37,318 nt of DNA from an uncultured Alistipes sp. (lineage in GTDB: Bacteria; Bacteroidota; Bacteroidia; Bacteroidales; UBA932), in NCBI GenBank assembly GCA_945787505.1, contig CALZHC010000012.1:1-37318 (forward strand), given 5' to 3'. A program made the position numbers and the translations under genes. Below the pieces are notes generated by a model that was not told where the DNA came from, did no database searches, and was given only the letters and a program-made list of their open reading frames with translations. Of this stretch, positions 1-7,892 are shown one piece after another. Position 1 is the first letter of the stretch; each line of letters starts with the position of its first letter.

Positions 1-51
1 GTTTTCAGGACATTACCCTTTAAATAACTGCTCTATTAGAATAAAAAATAC

Positions 52-90
52 AAAAAAGAGGGTGACCCACTTTAGAGTCACCCTCCTTTT
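52..90. terminator. Intrinsic terminator after kbl, probably bidirectional
   Basis: A perfect 9-bp stem pairs GAGGGTGAC (58-66) with GTCACCCTC (77-85) around a 10-nt loop. Read on the minus strand the stem is followed by six T residues (57-52), which suits termination of kbl, whose stop codon is at 108-110. On the plus strand the stem is followed by CTTTT, so it may also stop transcription entering from the left edge of the window. Confidence 0.85.
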
Positions 91-107
91 ATTTAATTAT
101 TAGGATG

Positions 108-1298
108 TTATTTGATAACACCGAGTTCTTTTCCGATCTTGGTAAATGCAGCAATACATCTGTCAAGATGTTCTTTTTCATGAGCTGCAGATACCTGTAC
201 TCTGATACGGGCTTCGTTTTTGGGAACTACAGGATAGTAGAATCCTGTTACATAGATTCCCTCTTCGAGAAGACGAGCTGCCATATCCTGTGACAGTTTG
301 GCATCATAGAGCATTACTGCGCAGATAGCTGATTCGGTGGGTTTGATATCGAAACCAGCCTCTTTCATTTTGGCTACGAAGTAATCGGTATTGCTGTGAA
401 GCTTGTCCTGAAGTTCGTTGGTTTCAGCCATCATATCGAACATTCTGCAGCCTGCAGCTGCAATCATAGGAGGAATAGAGTTAGAGAAGAGGTAAGGACG
501 TGAACGCTGACGGAGCATTGCGATGATCTCTTTCTTACCTGTGGTGAATCCACCTACTGCACCACCAAATGCCTTGCCAAGGGTACCGGTAAGGATTTCG
601 ATTTTGCCACGGAGGTTATATCTTTCAGTTACACCGCGACCGGTTTTACCAACTACACCAGCTGAGTGAGATTCGTCTACCATCACCATTGCGTTGTATT
701 TTTCTGCAAGTTCGTAGATCTTGTCGAGAGGACAAACATTACCGTCCATAGAGAATACACCATCGGTTACGATGAGGCGATGACGCTGAGCCTGAGCCAG
801 TTTGAGGCAGTTTTCAAGTTCTTCCATGTTGGCATTTGCGTAACGGTATCTCTGAGCTTTACACAGACGTACACCGTCAATGATGGAAGCGTGGTTCAAA
901 GCGTCTGAAATTATGGCATCTTCAGCTGTGAGGAGGGGTTCGAAAACACCACCGTTGGCATCGAAGCAAGCTGCATAGAGAATAGTATCTTCTGTTCCGA
1001 AGAATTCCGCAATCTTAGCTTCAAGTTTCTTGTGAAGGTCACCTGTTCCGCAGATGAATCTAACGCTCGACATTCCGTAACCGTGAGTGTCAAGAGCATC
1101 TTTAGCTGCCTGAATAAGTTCTTTGTTATCAGCAAGACCGAGATAGTTGTTAGCGCAGAAGTTAAGAACATCTTTGCCTGTGCTTACTTTGATCTGAGCA
1201 CTCTGGGGAGAGGTGATTACTCTCTCGTGTTTATAAAGGCCGGCTTCTTCAATATTTTTGAGCTCGTTCTGAAGAAAGGCCTGAAAATCTTTGTACAT
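108..1298 (-). CDS. kbl: Glycine C-acetyltransferase (2-amino-3-ketobutyrate CoA ligase)
   Basis: This PLP enzyme of the alpha-oxoamine synthase family interconverts 2-amino-3-oxobutyrate plus CoA and glycine plus acetyl-CoA, the second step of threonine breakdown in the cytoplasm. The 396-residue length matches the family. The sequence follows E. coli Kbl closely from the N-terminus, for example NFCANNYLGLA near residue 47, SVRFICGT near 87 and SDALNHASIIDGVRLCKA near 141. The PLP-binding lysine is K242 in ITGTLGKAFGG-type context (here ILTGTLGKAFGG), and the downstream RQRSRPYLFSN segment is conserved. The gene is monocistronic, with a terminator just after it and a divergent regulator gene upstream. 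Threonine dehydrogenase (tdh), the usual partner, is not in the window. A serine palmitoyltransferase is a relative, but the overall match favours Kbl. Confidence 0.95.
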   Translation of the reverse strand: MYKDFQAFLQNELKNIEEAGLYKHERVITSPQSAQIKVSTGKDVLNFCANNYLGLADNKELIQAAKDALDTHGYGMSSVRFICGTGDLHKKLEAKIAEFFGTEDTILYAACFDANGGVFEPLLTAEDAIISDALNHASIIDGVRLCKAQRYRYANANMEELENCLKLAQAQRHRLIVTDGVFSMDGNVCPLDKIYELAEKYNAMVMVDESHSAGVVGKTGRGVTERYNLRGKIEILTGTLGKAFGGAVGGFTTGKKEIIAMLRQRSRPYLFSNSIPPMIAAAGCRMFDMMAETNELQDKLHSNTDYFVAKMKEAGFDIKPTESAICAVMLYDAKLSQDMAARLLEEGIYVTGFYYPVVPKNEARIRVQVSAAHEKEHLDRCIAAFTKIGKELGVIK

Positions 1299-1326
1299 AT
1301 ATGTATAAATTTTTTAAAATCTGCCT

Positions 1327-1334
1327 CAAAGATA
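1327..1334 (-). promoter_or_regulatory. Putative -7 box for kbl
   Basis: On the minus strand the bases read TATCTTTG, a full match to the Bacteroidota -7 consensus TAnnTTTG. The box ends 28 nt before the kbl start codon. A clear -33 TTTG at the expected spacing is not visible. Confidence 0.5.
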
Positions 1335-1395
1335 CACAAATATTAGTTAAAGTGTACCTATGGCATAATAATTGATAAAAAGGTTTCCGTAAAAA

Positions 1396-1426
1396 TTTGA
1401 AAACTAATTTGGTTTTTTTAGTTTTG
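1396..1426 (+). promoter_or_regulatory. Promoter of the tetR-efflux operon
   Basis: TTTG at 1396-1399 and TAGTTTTG at 1419-1426 match the Bacteroidota -33 and -7 elements, with 19 bp between them. The -7 box ends only 4 nt before the ATG at 1431, so the predicted transcription start falls on or next to the start codon. Confidence 0.6.
1400..1416. promoter_or_regulatory. Candidate TetR operator in the promoter spacer
   Basis: The 17 bases form an imperfect inverted repeat centred on 1408: AAAACTAA, a central T, then TTGGTTTT. Seven of eight base pairs match; the exception is T1405 against G1411. It lies exactly between the -33 and -7 boxes, where a bound repressor would block polymerase. The region is A/T rich, so chance symmetry is possible. 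Confidence 0.35.
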
Positions 1427-1430
1427 CAGT

Positions 1431-2054
1431 ATGATTAGTAAACAACAAGTATTAGAAACCAGCCTGACTCTTTTTCTCGACAAAGGGTGCAAAATCACAA
1501 TGGATGAGATTGCCTCCGAGTGCGGTATATCCAAGAGAACTCTTTATGAGCTCTTCAAGGATAAGTCAGAGCTGCTTTTGGAATCCATGTCTTTCCATGA
1601 GGGAATCAAGTCGAATATGACTAAAGGACTGTACGATCCCGAGACAGGAGTTCTCGGAGTCTTCCTAAAGATAATAGATCAGGGAAACGAAAAGATGATT
1701 ACAGTTCATTTCCGCTTTCTCGCTGAGGTAAAGAAGTATTATCCGGAAGTCTACAGGCAGGCTATAGAGGAGATAAGGCAGAAGCAGTATTTGAACATAA
1801 AGACCCTTGTAGAGAAGGGGCAGGAAGAGGGTTTCTTCCTTGATGGAATCGATGTACCCAGTTTTACAATACTTTTCATGTCTATCGCCAAGGCTGTCGA
1901 GGATATTATGAACTACAACTTCATGGATGTCAACAAAAATTTTGTAATTAAACGCGGAATGCTCCTCTATCTAAGAGGAATCTCTACTGCTAAAGGTGTA
2001 GAGATGATAGACCATTATTTAAAGGAAAAACAAATAATTAAAATCATAAAATGA
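1431..2054 (+). CDS. TetR/AcrR-family transcriptional regulator
   Basis: A 207-residue one-domain regulator. The N-terminus shows the TetR pattern: a first helix with LETSLTLFLDKG, then the helix-turn-helix at about residues 24-45 (TMDEIASECGISKRTLYELF), followed by the DKSELL segment. The rest is a helical, divergent ligand-binding domain. It is the first gene of an operon encoding a tripartite RND pump and overlaps the next gene by 4 nt (ATGA at 2051-2054), so it probably represses its own operon and is released by a pump substrate; that is inference. The start at 1431 is fixed by the family pattern, because a later start would cut into helix 1. The inducer cannot be read from the sequence. 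Confidence 0.93.
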   Translation: MISKQQVLETSLTLFLDKGCKITMDEIASECGISKRTLYELFKDKSELLLESMSFHEGIKSNMTKGLYDPETGVLGVFLKIIDQGNEKMITVHFRFLAEVKKYYPEVYRQAIEEIRQKQYLNIKTLVEKGQEEGFFLDGIDVPSFTILFMSIAKAVEDIMNYNFMDVNKNFVIKRGMLLYLRGISTAKGVEMIDHYLKEKQIIKIIK

Positions 2055-3370
2055 AGAGAATAATTGCAATTCTGACAATCTTTACACTCTCGTGGGGTGT
2101 TTTGTCTGCACAGTCGTCCCCTGACGGCTCCGATTCCACGACTCTCTACTTTTCTTTGTCAAAGGCTCAGCAGTATGCCATTGAGCACAGTATCACGATG
2201 AAGAACTCATCTCTCTCCGAGAGACAGGCCGAGGCTTCACGCTGGAGTGCAATAGCGTCAATGCTGCCCCAAGTGAGTCTGGGATATGATTACTCAGATA
2301 TGCTTGGTTATCAGATGAACATGGCTGGTATGAAGATCGCCATGCCGCCATCCGGAACTTTCGGAGTTACTGCCGCTGTCGCATTGAGCGGAGCTCAGGT
2401 GGTAAATGCTCTCATGGGGACTGTAACTATGAAGATGTCCGACCTTCAGACCAAACTTAACGAGCAGCAGATTATGGAGCAGGTCAAACTTCTCTATTTT
2501 TCAGCCTTGATAAGTGACCAAATTCTGAATCTCCTTAAGGAGAACTATGTTACCCTTGAGAAACTTTACCAATTCTCCATGAAATCCGTTGAGGTGGGTA
2601 TTACAGAAAAGGTGGATGCCGACCAGATACTTGTTCAGCTTGCAACTATGCAGAACACCATCTCATCAACAGCCAGATCTCTCGAGATGGTTTACAACTC
2701 TCTCCGTCTGGCAATGAACATCTCTTTCGACAAGGAGATAGTACTGACTCAGACACTCGATGAGATATTTGATGTCGAAGGTACACTTAAGCTTTTGAAT
2801 GAAACGCTCATACCTGAAAACAATATCTCATACCAGCTTGCCCTCCAGAATACAGAACTTACCAAACAGCAGAAAAATCTGGCAGGATGGGCCTGGGGAC
2901 CTACAATGACTTTTGCCTATCAGTACAGTTCAAAACACTACTTCTCCAATGAGATGACAATGAACATGACACCTCCTAACATGATTGCCATAAAGCTCTC
3001 GCTCCCCATCTTCTCGAGCGGCAAGAATCTGGAAACTTTCAGGAAGGCAAATCTCGAATACAAAAAATCTCTCAATACCCTTGATGAGACGGAGAGGTCT
3101 CTCTATATACAGCACCGTCAGCTCAGGTACAATCTCACCTCAGCTTACGAAAAGCTCGAAACACAAAAAAAGAACATAGAGGTTTCACAGAGTGTCTTTG
3201 ACAACATCAGCAAGAAATATGAGTTCGGACGTGCATCAAGCTTGGATGTGACCAACTCTACCTCATCGCTGATTATGGCTCAGAGCTCATATATTCAGGC
3301 TGCGCTTGAATTTGTGAACGCCCAGATCGAACTTGAAAAACTTTTGAACAGAAATATCTACGAAAAATAA
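2051..3370 (+). CDS. TolC-family outer-membrane efflux protein
   Basis: A 439-residue outer-membrane channel of the TolC/OEP family. It begins with a signal peptide (about residues 1-20, ending LSAQ), followed by the long helical and beta-strand repeats of the family. Examples are LSKAQQYAIEHS near residue 37, a second copy of the OEP pattern after about residue 235, and the ending EFVNAQIELEKLLNRNIYEK. It would connect the RND pump in the inner membrane to the exterior. It overlaps tetR by 4 nt upstream and is followed 12 nt later by the membrane fusion protein, so the four genes are probably translated from one mRNA. The family is certain; the exported substrate is not known. Confidence 0.93.
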   Translation: MKRIIAILTIFTLSWGVLSAQSSPDGSDSTTLYFSLSKAQQYAIEHSITMKNSSLSERQAEASRWSAIASMLPQVSLGYDYSDMLGYQMNMAGMKIAMPPSGTFGVTAAVALSGAQVVNALMGTVTMKMSDLQTKLNEQQIMEQVKLLYFSALISDQILNLLKENYVTLEKLYQFSMKSVEVGITEKVDADQILVQLATMQNTISSTARSLEMVYNSLRLAMNISFDKEIVLTQTLDEIFDVEGTLKLLNETLIPENNISYQLALQNTELTKQQKNLAGWAWGPTMTFAYQYSSKHYFSNEMTMNMTPPNMIAIKLSLPIFSSGKNLETFRKANLEYKKSLNTLDETERSLYIQHRQLRYNLTSAYEKLETQKKNIEVSQSVFDNISKKYEFGRASSLDVTNSTSSLIMAQSSYIQAALEFVNAQIELEKLLNRNIYEK

Positions 3371-3382
3371 CGATATAAATAT

Positions 3383-4396
3383 ATGAAACTAAAAAGTCTT
3401 TTTGCAATAGGAATTGCATCTTTGCTTATGGCAAGCTGTTCCGGTCCGTCAAATCAAGGAACTGAGAATAAAGAAAGGATTGAAAAGGTAAAAAGCTCAC
3501 TGGTCGCAAAACAGGTGATGACCAGAAACATTGACCTGACTGCCTCTCTTCAGGGGTATGACAGAATGTCTGTAGCGCCTTCAGTAACAGGTAATATAGA
3601 ACATATCTATGTGCGCGAGGGGGACAGAGTGAAAAAGGGAGATACCCTTGTGAGAATGAATCAAAACCAGCTCAACAACACCCGTTTGACATTTGCCAAT
3701 CTTTCGATTGAGATGGGCCGTGTGGAAGAGCTCAGAAAGAGTGAAGCTATCTCACAACAGGTTTACGACCAGACAAAGCTAAGTTATGATCAGACAGAAG
3801 AGTCTCTCAGGTTCCTCGAGCAGAATACAATTGTGACAGCACCCTTCGACGGAGTGATTTCTGCCAGAAACTACGAAGACGGAGAGCTCTATTCAGGTCA
3901 GCCTATCCTCGAACTCACAAAGATCAAAGAACTCAAGTCAATGGTCAATGTTCCGGAATCGTTCTTCCCCAAAGTGAAGAAGGGCATGAAGGTGGTTCTT
4001 AAATCTCCTATTTATCCCGACAAGGAATTTCCTGCTGTGGTAGAGACAGTTTTCCCTACAGTGGATGCTGCATCACACACCTTTACTGTCAGAATCAAGG
4101 TTAACAATACCACAGAAGAACTCCGCCCCGGTATGTATGCCAGCGCAACACTCGATATGGGAAGTGAAGAAATTCTCGTGGTACCTTATCAGGCTGTCAT
4201 CCGTCTCATCGGTTCTAATGAAAGGTATGTCTACGTAAATGACAATAATGTGGCAAAGAGGGTTTTTGTCAAACTCGGAGACCGTTTTGATGAATATGTA
4301 GAGATACTTCCCGGCACCCTTAAGGAGGGTGATGAAATAATTACATCGGGTCAGGAAAGGCTCGTTGACGGTGTAAAGTTGAATATTGTAAAGTAG
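3383..4396 (+). CDS. RND efflux periplasmic adaptor (membrane fusion) lipoprotein
   Basis: A 337-residue HlyD/AcrA-type adaptor. It has a lipoprotein signal with lipobox LMASC, so Cys19 is the likely lipidation site. The first lipoyl half follows near residues 65-95 (GNIEHIYVREGDRVKKGDTL), then a short alpha-hairpin, then the second lipoyl half near 150-175 (TIVTAPFDGVISARNYEDGE). The beta-barrel and membrane-proximal domains complete the protein, with LRPGMYASATL near 250. It bridges the RND permease and the TolC-like channel. The permease starts 6 nt after its stop codon. The short hairpin is typical of adaptors in this phylum. Confidence 0.94.
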   Translation: MKLKSLFAIGIASLLMASCSGPSNQGTENKERIEKVKSSLVAKQVMTRNIDLTASLQGYDRMSVAPSVTGNIEHIYVREGDRVKKGDTLVRMNQNQLNNTRLTFANLSIEMGRVEELRKSEAISQQVYDQTKLSYDQTEESLRFLEQNTIVTAPFDGVISARNYEDGELYSGQPILELTKIKELKSMVNVPESFFPKVKKGMKVVLKSPIYPDKEFPAVVETVFPTVDAASHTFTVRIKVNNTTEELRPGMYASATLDMGSEEILVVPYQAVIRLIGSNERYVYVNDNNVAKRVFVKLGDRFDEYVEILPGTLKEGDEIITSGQERLVDGVKLNIVK

Positions 4397-4402
4397 TATA
4401 AA

Positions 4403-7400
4403 ATGAGTATATACAAAAGCGCTATTAACAAGCCGGTAACGACTATACTGATTTTCATAGCCGTTATTATCATCGGTATCTTCTCTTTTCTGAAGCTCCC
4501 GATTGACCAGTTCCCCGAGATGGAACCTCCTTATGTGACCGTGCTTACTACCTACCCCGGTGCAAGTGCTTCACAGGTCGAAACGAATGTAACCAAACTG
4601 ATTGAAAATGGTCTCAACTCAACTGATAATCTGAAGGAGATCACTTCCAAATCCAAGGACAACATGTCTGTGGTTACACTTGAGTTGGAGTGGGGAATCA
4701 ATATGGATGAAGTAATCAACGATATCCGTTCAAGCATCGATATGCTTAAGGATAACCTCCCGGACGGATGTATGACCCCGTTTATCTTCAAGTTTAGTTC
4801 AAGTGCAATGCCTATCTGTCAGTACTCGATTACTGCAGATGAAACTTACTCAGGTTTGGACAAACTCCTCAATGATGAGGTGATTCCACAGCTCAACAGG
4901 ATTAACGGAATCGGAAACCTCTCGCTGGCAGGTACACCTGAAAGGTATATTTATGTAAACATCAATCAGGAAAAACTCGACTCATACGGTATTCCCATGG
5001 AGACAGTCGGTCAGGCAATCTCTGCAAACAACCTGAACCTCTCTTCCGGAATCGTCAAGATGGATAAGGAACAGTATAACCTTCAGGTAAGAAGTGAATA
5101 TGTTGAGAGTGACGAAATCAAGAATATCGTAGTCAAGACTACACCTGCTGGCAAAAAGATATTTGTAAAGGACCTTGCCACTGTAAAGGATACCATCCGT
5201 GACCTCTCCCTCGATGAAAAGACAAACGGACGTGAAAGTGTAAGGCTTATAGTGACCAAGCAGACCGGAGCCAATACCGTACAGGTATGTAATGACTTGC
5301 GTGAAGAACTCGGAAGAATCAGTGAAACCCTTCCTTCAGACGTTAAAATCGAACCTATCTACGATTCTTCCGAAGAGATCAAGAATGCTATCAACTCCCT
5401 TGAAGAGTCTATTCTCTATGCATTGGTGTTCGTGGTACTCGTAGTGCTTGTCTTCCTTGGCAAGTGGAGAGCTACTATCATCATCGGTCTTACCATTCCT
5501 ATATCTCTCGTAGTAGCATTCATATATCTGATGCTCAGTGGTAGCTCGTTGAATATCATCTCTCTTTCTTCCCTCTCCGTAGCGATTGGTATGGTGGTGG
5601 ATGATGCGATTGTGGTTCTTGAGAATATCGACAAGCATATCGAACGCGGTGCATCTCCACGAGAAGCTGCGATTTATGCGACCAACGAGGTGTGGATCTC
5701 CGTGATTGCTACCACATTGGTTATCGTTGTGGTGTTCGTGCCTCTGACAATGCTCACAGGTATGGCAGGTATCATGTTCAAGGAACTTGGCTGGATCGTG
5801 ACAATAGTCGTATGTACATCTACAGTCGTGGCTATTTCACTTACCCCTATGCTATGTTCTAAACTCCTCAAATCCAAGAATGTCAAGATTAATGAACGTG
5901 GTCAGATCGAAGAGCTTGAGCCCAAGCATAACTGGTATCAGAAATATGTTGTCGGCACACTTGATAAGGTGGATGCTCTCTATGCAAAGGGTCTGAGATA
6001 TTGTCTTTCACATAAGAAGAGAACCATCGGTGTGATCTGTCTCTTGTTTATCGCCTCTCTTGTTCCTGTCGGATTGGGATATGTTGGAACAGACTTCATG
6101 CAGCAATCGGATAATGGACGTATGACAGTGACAGTCGAACTCTCCAGAAGTACCAGGGTTGAGCAGACTGCCAAGCTGGCACGTCACCTTGAACAGCGTT
6201 TTATAGCTCTAATACCTGAAATTCAGATTATTTCCTCATCTTGCGGTTCGAATGAAGATGGTGGTGTATCAGGACTCTTCTCCTCTACTACCAACAACTC
6301 CATTTCAATGACCATCAGGTGTAGCAAGAAATACGAACGTGAGAGAACCATCTTCGAACTTGCTGAGATAGTTCGTCAGGAACTCTCTCTCTATCCTGAA
6401 ATAGTCGACTACCAGTGCTCTACATCTTCAGGTATGGGATCCGGTGGTGGAAATACCGTGGATGTAGAAATTTACGGTTACAGCTTCGATGAGACCAATA
6501 TCTATGCACAGCAGGTAAAACAGGCTATTCAAGAGAAGATTCCTGCAGCACGTAACATTGACGTTTCACGTGAAGAGGACCGTCCTGAACTTAATTTGGT
6601 CCTTGACAAGGCTAAACTTGCCGAGCATGGACTCAATACTGCAACCGTTTCCACTTATGTAAGGAACAGGGTGAATGGTATGTCGGCCGGTTATTTCAAG
6701 GAAGACGGTGACGAATATGATATTATCGTAAGACTTGAAGAGGTTAACAGAAACTCTATCAACGATATTGAAGACCTTTCAATTCCTACTCCTACCGGCA
6801 AGATTATCAAGGTCAAGGAACTGGGTCACGTCGAAGAATACTGGGCTCCCCCTGTAATTGAAAGAAAGAGCCGTCAGCGTACTGTGAAAGTATCTGTAAT
6901 GCCTTACGGAACCTCTCTTGGAGAACTTGCAACGCAGATAAAGGAAGTGTTGAAGGACCTTCCTGAACCTAACGGAATATCTGTAAGACTGGGTGGTAGT
7001 TACGAAGACCAGCAGGATACTTTCGGAGATATGGGAATGCTTTTAGCTCTTATTGTCCTTCTTGTATATATCGTGATGGCTTCCCAGTTCGAGTCCTTCT
7101 CGAAACCTGCAATTATCATGATGTCAGTACCTTTCGCTGTCTCAGGCGTTATCATTGCCCTTTGGGTTACAGGAGTCTCTCTTGATATGATCGGCGCATT
7201 GGGTTTCATCATGCTGGTGGGTATCGTGGTGAAGAATGGTATTGTTCTTGTAGACTACATCAATTTGATGAGAGACAGAGGATACGAACTCAACGAGGCT
7301 ATCGCACTCTCAGGTGCATCACGTCTGCGTCCTGTCTTGATGACTGCATTTACCACCCTGCTCGGTATGCTTCCTATGGCTTTGAGTAGTGGTGAAGGTT

Positions 7401-7576
7401 CAGAAATGTGGCGTCCTATGGGTATCGTAGTAATCGGAGGTCTGTTGGTATCCACATTCGTGACACTCTTCATAGTTCCTGTGATGTACTCGATTATGTC
7501 AAGACATGGTGAAAGAGATAAAAAAGCCAAGAACAACAAGAAATTTATTTTCATGCAGCTCTCGGCTGAAGAATAA
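4403..7576 (+). CDS. RND-family multidrug efflux permease (HAE1/AcrB type)
   Basis: A 1057-residue inner-membrane proton-driven pump of normal full length. It has the duplicated RND layout: TM1 near residues 12-30, a large periplasmic loop, TM2-6, then TM7 near 535, a second loop and TM8-12. The proton-relay aspartates are D400 and D401 in GMVVDDAIVVLEN. The second half carries GFIMLVGIVVKNGIVLVDYIN. The sequence resembles hydrophobic/amphiphilic-efflux pumps rather than heavy-metal (CusA) pumps, since I see no Met-rich metal site. It is in a cassette with its regulator, channel and adaptor. Twenty-one bases separate it from the PII-like gene downstream. Drug, bile salt or fatty acid export are all possible. 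Confidence 0.95.
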   Translation: MSIYKSAINKPVTTILIFIAVIIIGIFSFLKLPIDQFPEMEPPYVTVLTTYPGASASQVETNVTKLIENGLNSTDNLKEITSKSKDNMSVVTLELEWGINMDEVINDIRSSIDMLKDNLPDGCMTPFIFKFSSSAMPICQYSITADETYSGLDKLLNDEVIPQLNRINGIGNLSLAGTPERYIYVNINQEKLDSYGIPMETVGQAISANNLNLSSGIVKMDKEQYNLQVRSEYVESDEIKNIVVKTTPAGKKIFVKDLATVKDTIRDLSLDEKTNGRESVRLIVTKQTGANTVQVCNDLREELGRISETLPSDVKIEPIYDSSEEIKNAINSLEESILYALVFVVLVVLVFLGKWRATIIIGLTIPISLVVAFIYLMLSGSSLNIISLSSLSVAIGMVVDDAIVVLENIDKHIERGASPREAAIYATNEVWISVIATTLVIVVVFVPLTMLTGMAGIMFKELGWIVTIVVCTSTVVAISLTPMLCSKLLKSKNVKINERGQIEELEPKHNWYQKYVVGTLDKVDALYAKGLRYCLSHKKRTIGVICLLFIASLVPVGLGYVGTDFMQQSDNGRMTVTVELSRSTRVEQTAKLARHLEQRFIALIPEIQIISSSCGSNEDGGVSGLFSSTTNNSISMTIRCSKKYERERTIFELAEIVRQELSLYPEIVDYQCSTSSGMGSGGGNTVDVEIYGYSFDETNIYAQQVKQAIQEKIPAARNIDVSREEDRPELNLVLDKAKLAEHGLNTATVSTYVRNRVNGMSAGYFKEDGDEYDIIVRLEEVNRNSINDIEDLSIPTPTGKIIKVKELGHVEEYWAPPVIERKSRQRTVKVSVMPYGTSLGELATQIKEVLKDLPEPNGISVRLGGSYEDQQDTFGDMGMLLALIVLLVYIVMASQFESFSKPAIIMMSVPFAVSGVIIALWVTGVSLDMIGALGFIMLVGIVVKNGIVLVDYINLMRDRGYELNEAIALSGASRLRPVLMTAFTTLLGMLPMALSSGEGSEMWRPMGIVVIGGLLVSTFVTLFIVPVMYSIMSRHGERDKKAKNNKKFIFMQLSAEE

Positions 7577-7582
7577 AATTGT

Positions 7583-7590
7583 TAATTTTG
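7583..7590 (+). promoter_or_regulatory. Possible internal -7 box upstream of the PII-like gene
   Basis: TAATTTTG matches TAnnTTTG and lies in the 21-nt gap after the RND permease gene, 7 nt before the ATG at 7598. No -33 element is seen at the right distance, because that region is coding sequence. If used, it would let the PII-like gene and sdaA be transcribed independently of the TetR-controlled pump. Confidence 0.3.
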
Positions 7591-7597
7591 TGATTCG

Positions 7598-7891
7598 ATG
7601 AAAAGTGTATTTATAGTATTCAATCAAGCCAATACTGAAAGGGTAGAGTATATGCTCGATGCCCTCAAAATCTCGGGATTCACATTCTTCGAACAGGTAC
7701 AAGGCCGCGGCACCAATGGTGGAGAACCACGCCGCGGAACCCATACCTGGCCGGAAATGAACTCGGCTGTGATGACTGTCGTTGAAGATCATCAGGTCCC
7801 CGAACTACTTCAGACCATCAAAAAGCTTGATAACCGCAATAAGGATGTGGGCGTCAAGGCGTTTGTCTGGAATATCGAGGCAGTAGTTTAA
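7598..7891 (+). CDS. Small PII-superfamily-like protein
   Basis: A 97-residue protein with the size and strand-helix pattern of PII/CutA-like ferredoxin-fold trimers: a first strand (KSVFIVFNQ), a helix (NTERVEYMLDALKISG), a short basic loop at about residues 36-54 rich in Gly and Arg (GRGTNGGEPRRGTHTWPEMN), then TVVEDHQVPELLQTIKKL and a final strand. From memory, similar proteins are conserved in Bacteroidota and often stand next to RND efflux genes. The canonical PII uridylylation tyrosine and the ATP-site motifs are not evident, so nitrogen sensing is not shown. It sits 21 nt after the pump gene and 1 nt before serine dehydratase. The assignment to the superfamily is by pattern and moderate; the function is unknown. 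Confidence 0.7.
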   Translation: MKSVFIVFNQANTERVEYMLDALKISGFTFFEQVQGRGTNGGEPRRGTHTWPEMNSAVMTVVEDHQVPELLQTIKKLDNRNKDVGVKAFVWNIEAVV

Positions 7892-7892
7892 T

